DNA of 64,000 nucleotides from assembly GCA_019722365.1 (NCBI GenBank), contig JADFUC010000343.1, forward strand, positions 1 to 64,000, read 5' to 3'. Positions within the stretch are counted from its first letter, which is position 1; each line of letters begins with the position of its first letter. This DNA is from Lithospermum erythrorhizon. Lineage: Eukaryota > Streptophyta > Magnoliopsida > Boraginales > Boraginaceae. The translations under genes were made by a program, and so were the position numbers. The notes below the pieces were generated by a model. That model did no database searches. It was not told the DNA's origin and saw nothing but the letters and a program-made list of their open reading frames with translations. Positions 33,101 through 44,453 of the stretch are shown here, one piece after another.

Positions 33101-33831
33101 TCGAAGACATGTCTTTGGGGATAGAAACACCGGACGACCTATGTATATCCCCAAACCCAGCCGAATTTGTGGTGGAGGTGATGAACGGAGTAATCTTCAA
33201 AGGTGTCAAGCTGACCCTAGGAAGAAGAGGCGGTGAGCAAGGAGGCTCCCAGTAGTGTTTGGTCCTTCGAGGCACACAACCCCATCCTTGGAGTGTGACT
33301 CCTTTCGGCTTTGGTGTCTGGGATCCGATGCACTTGCTACCGATGGAGATTACTTTAAGTTGCTCGGGTGTCATACTATGACGAGTTGGCTAATGAACAA
33401 GGGTTGTGGCTCAACTTGGACCTACTTTAAGAAAAGAGGGTTGCCGATGTCGACAAAATGGCTGTCTGAGGACAAGAGAGCCCTTCGTTACAATAAAAGT
33501 TCAAGGCCGGCCGGTTGTTGGTAGGGGCACAGTGCCGGGGCACGGAAGACATCCGTTCATAGGAGCGGTAACCTAGGGTCTCCACAGGAGGAGCCATATC
33601 TCGTCAGAAGGATTGTGGGACCCGCCCCGGCGCATGGTAGAGCATTGGAGGGGATGTGGTCTTTGCGATCTGGAATGCATGTCATCGAGGAAGCGTGCGT
33701 GTAAGCTCGCGCTGTATTTCCCTTTGTTATTTTTTCGAATAAAAGATTGAGTTCGGTCGAGCGTCTTAAAAATTCGAGTAAGTTATCTCGGTAGAGTGGT
33801 GTTATGCCAGTAGATTGATGGAGGGGCAAAT
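30183..33831 (+). pseudogene. Tat-like Ty3/gypsy element, decayed gag-pol
   Basis: Gag: 30940-31060 reads SFEELENRFTRTYVGRVRQD and then EHSLMTIKQ, matching the copy at 3.6 kb. PKYMRIEEAKKKEE follows at about 31210, and KLHPAGKRLKGYIHKET near 31590-31640. Protease tail: VRFTIVDMG near 32070, then KFKFPGHGTGG near 32170, as in Tat proteases. Integrase end: TPFGLVSGSDALAT at about 33300-33340, then YDELANEQGLWLNLDLL at about 33375-33430 in another frame, RVADVDKMAV near 33440, and a GPxx and GDVVLRSGMHVIEE-like end near 33610-33690. Length between LTRs is only 3.65 kb, so most of reverse transcriptase and RNase H is missing. Stops and frameshifts are present throughout. It is GC-richer than its flanks. 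Confidence 0.8.
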
Positions 33832-34318
33832 TGATGTAAATCTATCTAAATGTTTGAATGAAGAATCGAATAAATGGACTTAGTCTCAGCCAAGGCTTAA
33901 TGCCAAGACCCACCCAGAGGGGCTTCGACTATCCAATTCTTGTGTAGCTAGTTGTGCTAATCGCTTAGTGTCAACGGGCCATTCGCTCCATTAGAGGCGA
34001 CATATTATATCATACTTAATTCCCCTAACGAAGCTTCAATCATTAATAAGTATCGAACGAGCCATCAAGGCTCGACCGAGTAACCGCTGAAGCAACTATA
34101 AACAGAAACCTCGGCACTGCAAATCAACTAGTCACTTTATACCCAAGTACTTTTTCTCCGAAACTAAACTCTTTCGATCTATTATTGACTTGATCGTCGG
34201 GAGTATTTCCGGCCGGGCAACCGTCCTTGTTTTCAGAGCACCCATTTGACCAAGGCGTGACAAGTCGACTTAGAGAATTTCTGCTGATTCGCCCAATATC
34301 GAATCTTAATTCAAATCA
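33832..34318 (+). repeat. Tat-like element, 3' LTR
   Basis: It starts TGATGTAAATC right after a purine tract (gatggaggggcaaat) that serves as polypurine tract. It ends near ...AAATCA at 34318. Length is about 487 bp. Partner: 29704-30182. I see no matching target duplication. Confidence 0.65.
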
Positions 34319-34938
34319 TCACTAACCTATATCACTTAATAAAGAGGGTTCAAGAGAATTACTATTAATTTGGCTTGGAACTTGGAAGCTTTAGCAATCA
34401 AGTAAGAGTTTTTCCTCATTATTTTATGCAATTATGTCATTTTGATGTTCATAATGTCCCACATATGCTGTAGTAACATAATTAAGACTTGATTTCATGC
34501 TAAAATTCAAAATAATCATCAAAGCTTCAATTTTGGACTTTTGACTATCTCTTGGAATTTTCATCATGCTATACTGAGCTTAAATATTTTATTCCCGTTG
34601 ACTCGCTTATCGGAAAGTTATGAAATTTGGTCGAGACGTTCCCATATAAGTCTATAAAATCCCTGAATTTTTCTATAATTTTTGAATTTTCTAAGTATGC
34701 TCAGTAGCTCATTTTCTACGGCTACCTTCATTTGTGATGACATGTAATAAAACTTTAACTAACACTTCTCTGCTTATTTGCTCGGCACGAGCCACGTACC
34801 GTTTCAAAGGTAACGAGGAGGCCAAGAATTTGGTACTAGTCTCTTCACGTCATAGGGTGTTCGCTGTTTCATTTGCAAACACTCTGTGAGCTTTTTTTGA
34901 AATTTTGGGTGTTGAACTTTATAATTCCATATCTAATA
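34319..34938. other. Non-coding DNA after the Tat-like element
   Basis: AT-rich, with no ORF or repeat I recognise. It would be the right flank of the insertion whose left flank holds the promoter-like stretch at 29541. Confidence 0.4.
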
Positions 34939-35290
34939 GCTTGTTAGTTGGAAGACCATGTCAAGGCTTACATGCTTATCGACATGATTGGATATGTTTC
35001 CTCGATCGGCTTTGAGCGGCTTGTTAGCGGTGAGAATTCATGTCCGGCTTTAGAGGCTTATCGACATGATTTGACGGGTTCCTAATCGGCTCGAAGGCTT
35101 GCTAGTCGATGGCACCTGCCTAGCTTTACGGCTCGCTGACAGACTTTGTATATATTCTTTGATCGACCTTTAGCAGCCTATTAGTCGTGATGACCATGTC
35201 CGACTTTAGAGGTTTATCGATGCAGATGCAAGATATAAAGTTCTCGAATGGCTTGGGGCTGGCTTGTTAATTAGGGATGACAATGTTTGT
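34939..35290. repeat. Minisatellite, ~80-bp unit, 4.3 copies
   Basis: Units begin with gctTgttag(t/c) at 34939, 35019, 35097, 35176 and 35262 (partial). Each has 'atgtc-ggctttagaggcttatcgacatgatt' in the middle and 'ttcct-gatcggcttt' near the end. Spacing is 80, 78, 79 and 86 bp. No reading frame is conserved between copies. Confidence 0.9.
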
Positions 35291-36480
35291 ATGAATATGT
35301 AAAAGATCCTAAGACTTTGTATGTTTCAGGTTTAAGGATCCTCAAGTTCTTCATAAGAAGATATATGTGTTTCTTCCCAAACCTCGGCAGTTTCATGGAT
35401 AATTTTTATGATATACTCCATCTTTCGACATCCTTTCCGACCACTACACCTTAGTCCTCTAAGCCTAAAAAGAAATATCTTCCCACAGAAGAGGGACTTT
35501 TACTTTCTCTCTATGTGTTGTTGCTCATGCATAAGTCCTTTTTTAACACTTCTTCTGACTATTAGGACTTGATCCCTTGAATCAGAGAAGCACGCATAAG
35601 GAAAGGATAGGGAGTCTTTATTTTATTCTATCCGCCTAATGCTGAGGCTTCAAGGACTCACACATTTTACTTCCTCCACTATGTTATGTACACACGCAAA
35701 GTGTCTTTGATTTTGCAACATTTCCCGTGATAAAGGAAAAGTCAAGCACGAGTATGTGCTTCAAATGGTAGGTGTTTTATGCCGCTATGAGGCGCTGCTT
35801 TGCAGGTAGTGTTTTATGCTCCGACCAAGGAGCCTCAGGAATAAAATAGAATTTGTTTATGATCATGGACTACACTGGGATTCCAAGTTGCCTAATGCAT
35901 CTAAAGCGATCAAGCAAACGAAGCTTGTGGCTCATCTTTTTAAACTGGAGCATCAAGGAGGGTAATTCAACAATTTATACTGTGTTCTGAGTCTATATGT
36001 AATTTAACCCTCATACCGGAGTAGGTTGACAGCTACCGTGTCCGTGCCGGGTTGATAGTTTGGGTCAGGTCGCTGAGCCAAAGTGACGGGTAATTTATCC
36101 TCATGCTCAAGAGGATACTGAATGTACCAGAGGTTGAACCTCGGGTTTTGACCCCGTGTGAGTCTTACCCTTATTTCGATAAACGTGGCTTCATGCCGAG
36201 ATTGAAGTCTCAACCCATCAATTGCTTTGCGAAGAGCAGGATGTCATGACTTGCCATATTTGGCCATCATTCTCCAAGACGGACAATCGTTCCACAATGT
36301 CTACTCGTGAATGTACTTGTATATTGGGTAATTTTGATGCCGCCAGAACCTATCTAGACGTTGGCTTGTTTGCTTGCCCGAGTACTCCCATATGGTTTGC
36401 TCATGAACATAGCTTTGGATTTCTAGCTTCTCTATTTCTTCTAGAGAATACTCGTGTCTAGAGCGGCCCATCCTTGAGTT
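35291..36480. other. Unassigned stretch, possibly the 3' part of a retroelement
   Basis: I recognise no family. Minus ORFs of 60-69 codons at 36004-36213 and 36301-36483 lie directly downstream of the copia protease/integrase remnants on the same strand, so they could be decayed integrase. I see no catalytic motif to prove it. Confidence 0.3.
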
Positions 36481-38257
36481 CATGCACGGCCCATTGATTA
36501 ACTTCTGTAGTATATTGTATGTACTACTGTTGGATATGGATTGTATGTTGCTTTTGTGAGTCTTTTATATCAATTATTGACTTTTCCCTCATTCAGACAA
36601 CACGCTTCCGCCTTCCTCTTGGATCTTCATGATCTTCAACCTGTGCACCTTGAAAACCTCCAAGTTTGATTGGTCATCGATGAATTTCTCTCTTCTACTT
36701 CCCATTCCACGCCCACTACTTCCCTTGGATCTAATCTATCGACCCTCGAATGCTTGATCAACATCTTCAACAGCTTAGCAACAATCGAGGTCGGGAATAC
36801 CTCACCGCGACTTCAAACACGCCACTAACTCAGATGATTCATGCAACACAAAACCGGTTGCATCCTTCCCTGCAGTTCCTTCCACTTCGAACTCATCACC
36901 AAACGGCATTACATTTTTTTAGTCAGTATCTTTCTAACCTTCAATGCATCTTCATTTGTGTAATAGCCTCCCGGCACCTCCCAGAACCTTCAAAGACATC
37001 CTGTAATGTGAATTTCACCAACGACAATCCTTTTCTATCTTCAGAAACTCCCATGTCGAACACCCTCACCTCGCTTCTACACCCGTATCCTCTCTTCAAT
37101 CTCCTCCGAGAACCGTCACCAAGTATGTAGTACCTTACCGCCTCTTTTGCTATTACCACGTTCTCGAACAACCTTCCGCTACTATCTCTCAAAGTAGTTC
37201 GATAACCATCACCATCCACTGACTCACCCTAAATTAAGCTATTCCCACTTTAATAGGCTCCTCACATTTGTCAATTTCGTAAAGAACCATTCGACAACTT
37301 GCATTCACATCTCCCATACCTATAATACATCCAACTATTCACCATCAAAGAAGATAAACAAATTCCATAATTCCTGTAAACATAATTCACCATTACATCT
37401 CTGCTATGTGAAGTATGAAAAGAAGCCTGTAATCTACTATCCAGAACAACGGAAGCATTCATTTATAAAACCAAAGGCCAATAATCGCCAACACAAATAC
37501 GAAAGCATCACCAGCAAGGCCATAGTTGCCTCTTCTTCACGCTGACTGCCTTCGCCACAACCCCAACACACAAGACGTAATTACTTCTACCTCTACTCAG
37601 GATTCCACTATTTCCTTCCAAACCTCTGTTCTCCTCGCTCTTCCTCTCTCCTACACTTAATGCAACCTAGCACCTTCACATACATGGTGCTCTCACGTAC
37701 TCCCTCAAACAGATACACTCTACAACCACCTTTTAAGTTCAACCTTACAGTACCTGCTGCACTACTTAACTGGGCCGCCTCATTGGCTCCCAACTTCAGG
37801 TAACAGTTTCAACAAAATCGCCTTGCATCTCATCACATTAACATCTACCGGCCGGCGCTTGATTAATAATGCTATTGAAATCATGTCTCACATGGTGTAC
37901 TTTCCTCGACATCTTAAGGTGAACAGTTTTTCATGAGAAGTACCTTTATTTGCGTATAGTTTCATACGACGTATAAAGCCTTCATCAAATTTCTCATGTG
38001 GTCTCCTTTAGCAACTACGCTCATTGACAAACAAGGTCCGATCACACCCAGCACCGCCATCCAATTCCATCCATTCATCCTCATCCATCTTCTCGCGATT
38101 CTCCCTAGCCATTGCCTCAAATTTCTTCCGCATTGCATAATCCTCCATACGTATCTTCCAACAGTAAAATCGATTCCATCAAATTTCTACCACATGTGTT
38201 ACAATTCTTTCGTCAAATTTACTGACATTCTTAAACTCACAACTAAGCTACGACCAA
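36481..38257 (-). pseudogene. Ty1/copia gag-protease pseudogene (start of integrase)
   Basis: Minus strand, in order. Near 38160-38080: WKIRMEDYAMRK-like and KMDEDEWMELD, the start of copia gag. Near 37860-37790: DFNSIINQ and, through a frameshift, LLKLLPE followed by SWEPM, the typical end of the UBN2 gag domain. Near 37530: CWGCGEG, the relic of the zinc knuckle CWNCG. Near 37450-37400: VVLDSRLQASFHTSHSRDVM, the relic of the protease D-S-G-A-S-F-H-x-T box, in which the DSGAS motif is lost. Near 37310: CECKLSNGSLRN. Near 37210-37160: DGDGYRTTLRDSSGRL, the end of the protease/linker. Near 37070-37030: the LGHMSEKG-like integrase start (MGVSEDRKGLSLVKF). Stops occur throughout. No reverse transcriptase is seen; the rest is deleted or beyond 36.5 kb. 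Confidence 0.8.
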
Positions 38258-38274
38258 GCTCCTCCGATAACAAT
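38258..38274 (-). other. Copia primer-binding site
   Basis: The minus strand reads ATTGTTATCGGAGGAGC directly after the LTR end ...AATCTAACA. This is close to ATTGGTATCAGAGC, the initiator-Met tRNA site of plant copia elements. Confidence 0.75.
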
Positions 38275-38743
38275 TGTTAGATTTAAGACCCTAAATCCCT
38301 TCCGGAGTTTCAATCAATCAATAAAATGATAGAAATTTAAGCAAGTGAATAAATTGCATTACGTAATTTTATATAATATGCTCCCCAACGTGAAAGGTAC
38401 GTCCCTGTCAAGGCCGCTAATCCACTAATAAAACTTAAGATCGTTACAAGCCTCTACCACTGCTATAATCTATGTTTAGTATTTTCTTATACACCTAAAA
38501 TCTCAACCACAGTGCTCCTATCGCACCAAGATAAATTTCTTCTAAGCCTTCAAGAACAAAACTATGTTCTTCAATAATATTAAAGACCTAATATTATTCT
38601 AGGATGATTATTCTCTATTCTAGTATTTGTATGATAAATAAAACCCATGTAAAACATCCTATATTTATAAAAGCAGATAACCCGGCTTAGCCAATTATAA
38701 ATAATTTGTTCAAACCGCCTCAAATTGCGCCTTCAATCTAACA
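38275..38743 (-). repeat. Copia 5' LTR, 469 bp
   Basis: On the minus strand it starts TGTTAGATTGAAGG at 38743 and ends AAATCTAACA at 38275, so the ends are short inverted repeats TGTTAGATT/AATCTAACA. It contains a TATTTATA-like box near 38675 and 'gagtgctgtggtt'-type leader sequence. It is followed by the primer site and gag, so this is the 5' LTR. No 3' LTR copy is found in the window. Confidence 0.8.
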
Positions 38744-40082
38744 CTTTAAGCGGTGGACAATCAATGAGCAAGATTCTGGTGTTGATAGTTTTATTGATCC
38801 TCTTTTTGGTCTAACAGGTCGGTGTAGCTCGATGGTTCTCAATTAATGTTGAGCCCTTGAAGAGGAAACTTCTGATGCGGGTGATTTGGAGGGTGATGAA
38901 GTCGAATGAAGGTGGCACCGATGATCCTTGAAGCTCTCTTTTTTGTGTTGGCTTAGTGTACGAATGTTAACATTGCTCGCCTTAGTACAAGAACTATTAT
39001 TTTGTAAATTCCATTTTGAAGTAATGTGTAACACAAGTTTGCAGGTTTAGGATTGGCTCCTTTAAGAGTTATTCTCCATTCTTAATTATTATTACATTGA
39101 TATTTTGGATAAAATTTAAACGTTTATCATGAATTCTATTACCGATAAGAAATAATATGTTGATGCGAGATCTTATTAAAATTTTTTGAAATATCACTTT
39201 TAGAATTTTCAGTGTGTAAAATTAGAGATATTTACGTTTAAATCGTGGTTCAAGACCGTGAAAAGTCAAATGGGATCATGATTTAGGATGAATAACGTAT
39301 TATTTTTTGTTAGATCAATAACCTACATGGACAAGTCTTGATCCAATAAGAATTATATGAGAAAAGCTTGGATGAAGCATTTGTTATATAACATATACTG
39401 CATGTTGTTATTATCATATGAGGATTAGACATGACAAAAACAAAAACCCTACACCAAATTTAGATGTGGACTTCAGATGATTCATGTAATGAACTTTTGT
39501 AAGATCAGTTGTTTAACTAGTGATTTTCAACAAGACAAGCATTTGCAAGATCTTTGTGACTAAGAGGTGAAGTCATTTAATAATTTTCTCCACCTATCTA
39601 ATTGTTGTGGTTATGTGATTATAATTATTTTTCAAGACTTCTACAAACTCTAAGAAGTGACATAACTCTGTAATAATTTCCCAAATAGGTTTTGGTAGAA
39701 GGTGTCGAAATACAACATGAATCAATTTTTGAACAAGTATGTGCATGCTGCTTAATTTTAAGTCTTTATGAACTTGACACTACATTTAATACCTTGCAAA
39801 TTTAGAAGCATATCCATCGTGCATCTTTACCTCGATCATTCAACTACGGATGGCTTGTTGTTGTTTTTGTGTCAGGGTGTAAGTTGCTTTTGGTTTGGTA
39901 GGCTTTCCATTCCTTGTTGTCATGAACAAAGAAGTTCTACATGTATGAACCTCAAGATCCTTCCTCGATGCCTCGTTGTCCTAATGCTTTTCCTTTCACG
40001 TCCATCATCAGAAAGCATAGTTCTCACCATTGTTCTTTCATTGCGGATAAAATCGATATTGTGCCCGATTTTAGCTTAGGCT
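38744..40082. other. Intergenic, unassigned
   Basis: AT-rich. A plus ORF at 39768-40079 (103 codons) has no motif I recognise. A short acidic reading frame near 38790-38900 (plus) could be the tail of some transposase. Neither is supported. Confidence 0.3.
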
Positions 40083-43000
40083 CAGAACGACCCGCCCAAA
40101 GGGTCTCTCCCAGGTTGGACCGTCATCAACTTGAATAATCAGAGTCACCAACGATGGATCACAATAGAAAAATGACTTCATTTAACATGATAAGTAAAAC
40201 AATACAACTCGTCCATCGGGTGAACTAACCAACACCACAACCACTGAAAAATAATAATACAGATACAACATCAAACAACGGGTTTTACAACAACAACTAT
40301 TATATACAACAAAACTCCAAAGAAAATAAAGTACGATCATATGTTTTCAAGTCACCATCGCTTATCTTCACGTAAGCAGAGTTACTGCCAAAGCATCTCG
40401 ATCATCCCGCAACAACCTAGGCATAAGACGCCATCGGAATGCGGAGTCGCCTACGGTTCGAGTGAATACAAATATCACAGAAGTAATCCAGCACACATAC
40501 ACACACAAGGATAACTCAAGTTCATTACCTATCTAACAACCATACACCACAAGTATTATATTTTGTATGCTACTCTCAACAGGATAAATATTTTCTTAAT
40601 GGCTTTTCAACTAACACCGATAAACCACCTCACGCCAACCACTACTCGCTAGCATAAACTTAATCAATGGAAATATCTAATATACAACTCTAACATACAA
40701 CAACTCAGCACACAACTCAATGTTCATAACTTAGTGGATACCCACCATATACAATCCGACACCAAAACCTACATAACTCAATTAACTATCTCAGAGTTCA
40801 CCTTAAAGTTGTTATCTAAATCATAATCACACACCTACATGTTATTCGAATGCTTATAATAGGAATCTCCACATTGTTTCATTATCTTAATACAACTAAG
40901 CACATATTTCTTAAATCAAGATAATCTAAGTACCGAATTATCTCCACAAATTCCTATTTTGTAGCTGGAACTTATTCACCTTTAACGGTATCAACGCTGT
41001 GATCGATCATAACTTATATACCAACACATTTGAATCTAATTTTCCACCATATATAAAGCTATCATCAACATTATCTATGATGAGTATAAACTTCGGTTTA
41101 TAATGTTTTGTACCTAATGTTTCCTATTCAAATGTTGTCTCAAATCATCAATCAACTCAACTTTTAACCTCAAAGAATGTACAACAGTGAATACCAACCT
41201 AGGATCCAGCTACGCGAAACTGATAGTAGAACCATAATCAACCCCAATCTTAATTCGACATCAATTCATCAAAGCAACCTCTAGCGTAATCAAAGAAATA
41301 TCCATAAATAGTAAATGAGTCATAAAACATATAAATGAATCATAAAACATATCACAACACCAAAAAAAGTCTAAACAACATATAATACAACCAAATAGAC
41401 TCACAATAAATCTATCCTCCCGACAAATATTTACTACCCAACTATACAACCAACCCACTCAATCGACTCAACAACTCAACGATCTTATCAACGCAATCAA
41501 TAGTATCAACTCAACAACCCAACAAAGAGTGTCAACTCAACAACCCTACAACCTCAATATAAGTCCGATTTCTACAACTAATGCGCATATAATCACCTCT
41601 AACTCAGGTGAGAAACTTATGCCCTCACGACATAAGCTATCACCGAATCAGAATGAGGTACGAAGAATCACCGAATCGCTACTTGCACGAGGCAATCCCC
41701 ACCAAATCGTACTAGGAACGAAGCAAGATACTCCACAAATCAACTCAACGGGCTACATAAACTCAACCCATAACATCAACTCATACAACTCTTCAATACG
41801 ACTCAAGACCACCACAAAACATCTATACGACTCATTGGCACTTTCACACAAACCAACAGAAATAACAACTTTCAACCAAAACACCAAAAATCATATATAT
41901 TACAGAATGAAAATACAACTCCAAGCCAAGGCACACAATCAACAATATATATAACCAACACATCTACGCATCATCTCGTATAGTGGAATAATAGTGAACA
42001 TATCCTCAAGATAACCAACAAGTACAACAACATATACATATACACGCTGAGCAAGTAAACTCCCATTTAGATTAGTACCACCTTGGCTAGCTAAATAAAA
42101 CTCCGCAATCACAACAAATGATCTTTACCCATGATCAATTTAAAAACATTCAAAATTATAATTAATACTTATAACACAACTAATAATATAATATTCTACC
42201 TACATATATAATCTCATACCGATACCCCCAAAATAACCCAACAAAAGTTCCCCCGACAACCTTATTCCAACTTAAGTTCGCAACCTTTCCTATTAATGAT
42301 CGAGTTCCAATTACTAGTTTCAAAGGTCCTAACGTTCCGATATTAACAACTAATCATCACATTTCTAATCATCTTTAATCTCAAATCAATGCACTATCCA
42401 ACTTACAAAACTCGTAATATCCGAACATTCTCTAATCACCTCAAAATCGCCAACTTACCCCGAAACAATCCTAATGTCAACTATATTCTCAACATTTTCA
42501 ACCCCATAATCGATAATTATCAACTGTTATACGATAATCTAAGCTTAAATGACAATTCTATAACATAATAAACATCAAAGCTCAAAGTCAACTCAAATTC
42601 TCAAAAAGTCAACATCCTCTAACTCAAGAAATACTCCAAAAGATTTGAACTTTCTTACCTCAAAGCGTAGAGAATGTCTCGGGGAATCTCTCCAGAAAAT
42701 TTTAGGACCAAAGCTCGCCAAATGAGGAAGAAAATTGAAAAACAAAATCAAGGGGAAATAGGGGAGCAAATTTCGGCCATCCTAAGAAGAGGAGCAGATA
42801 AATGTGATGATTCGTGAAAAAGGTTAAGGATAAAGATAAAGTCACACGGGTCCGCATTAACAAAATATCTCAAGACTTCGCTTCCTTTGTCGCTCGTTTT
42901 GCCATTGCCCTCTCTGCTTAACAACACAACTCTAACATAAATTTTAACTTCTAACCCCAAATAATATCAATCACTATTCGATTACAACTTTAACTTAAAT

Positions 43001-43140
43001 AATTTAAATGTACTAATTAACCGACCGATTCGCTAGAACTGTCCAACTATTCAACTTCGAAATTTCCGATTCTCAAAATATTCCAATCGAGCAACTAGTA
43101 TACTATTTCATAATATTAAGACGGAACGAAAGTTATTACA
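40083..43140 (-). repeat. Tekay-like LTR, minus orientation (solo or orphan)
   Basis: On the minus strand it starts TGTAATAACTTTCGTTCC at 43140 and ends GGGCGGGTCGTT near 40086. Family blocks are at the expected places: 'gtccatcggg-tgaacta', 'gagtgaatacaaata' (40460) and 'aaatttcggcc' (42770). No polypurine tract precedes its start and no primer site follows its end, so it is not simply attached to the internal region at 44.5-48.9 kb. The plus ORF at 41529-41954 (141 codons, Asn/Thr/Ser rich) lies antisense inside this C-rich, G-poor LTR and looks like a composition effect. Confidence 0.6.
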
Positions 43141-44453
43141 AGTGCTGATTATGGAAGATCTCTGCATTTGCTCTTCTTCGTCTAATTATGAGTTTGACCA
43201 TATCCATATGTCCTATATTCGCCTCGCTTAGAACTTATGAACACGCTTGGATCTAGTCAATTCATATCAAATAATTTCGATTTAAATTACAATTTATAGT
43301 CATTAAATTACCAAAACAAGAAAGAAATTCTGTAATTCCAAATTTTGATGAGTATGTCGACTGACAGTAGCTAATTACAGTAAAAATGTTCGCCTAAATT
43401 ATTTCACAAAATTTGTATTTGTATTTCGGTTTCTACTAACTTCCAAAAATCATAATAAATTAAAAACTTCTTCAAAATCAAAACATCTTTCATGGTTCAA
43501 CTCTAAATGTTATAGATTGCTCATAAATCGAAATTTATCATATTTGAAACACGTTTACTACGAGTATTTATTTCACATTTTTCTTTCAAAAGTCAAAGTA
43601 CACCTAAAAATAGTCGACCGAAACACAAATCTTCATTATCTTTTAAAATAACTTAATCAAAGGTGTTCTAACATCATCTTCTATCTTAGATTATACATAG
43701 ATGTGAAAGATTCAACTCAAAACCCATGATTAAACTATATTTATAAAAAGTCAACATAATCTCTACTCAAAATAAAAGGATTTTAAGATTTAAAACTCAT
43801 ACCTTTTGATGTTGTGAAGATGGGGACAGGTCTTAGACTTAATTTCAAGCTCAAAATCATAAAAGATTGAAGAGAAAAATTTGGAAATGGAGAGGGAAAG
43901 GGTGATCATGAGATGGATGAGGAGGCTTAGATTTGTTATTTTTTTTTCCTTTGTTTCTTTTGTTATTTTGGTTTTATGATGCTAAAGTGTGGAAGATAAG
44001 GTCTTATTTAGTGTGTAGCTTACTTAATAAGCTTGTCTAAAGGAAGCTTCACGGAAATTTCCTAAACTCTAGTTTAGTTAAGTAAACTATTCTAGCTAGT
44101 TTGTTTCTTGATCACCACTTATAAGACTTAATTAATTAATCAAATATTTTATTTTACATTTCATGATAAATTTTTGGTGTAGTATTTAAATAAAAGTGTA
44201 AAATGATAAAATATATATCATGTCAACAATACTACACGCCTACATTATTTTCGGGTTACTACTCGTTTTATATCTCGACTCGATTTATCACCGTATCTCC
44301 GAAATTTGTATTTCATCACCCCGTAATATTACTGCGTGAAGCTACAATTCACGATAAATATTCGTAACACCTCTAAATTTAATATTCCGCTCGGTTTACC
44401 ACTGACATAAAATAATGTAAATAGTATTTTTAAGGATGGGTTATCCTGATATA
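43141..44453 (-). repeat. Tekay-like element 2, 3' LTR, truncated
   Basis: On the minus strand it begins right after the polypurine-like tract, with TATATCAGGATAACCCATCC. The order then fits the first third of a Tekay LTR, including a leader-type purine block near 43800-43930. It is cut at 43140, where another LTR of the same family starts. Confidence 0.5.

Noticed and set aside
41529..41954. 141-codon plus ORF
   Set aside because: It lies antisense in an LTR, is low-complexity (Asn/Thr/Ser), and follows from the G-poor strand.
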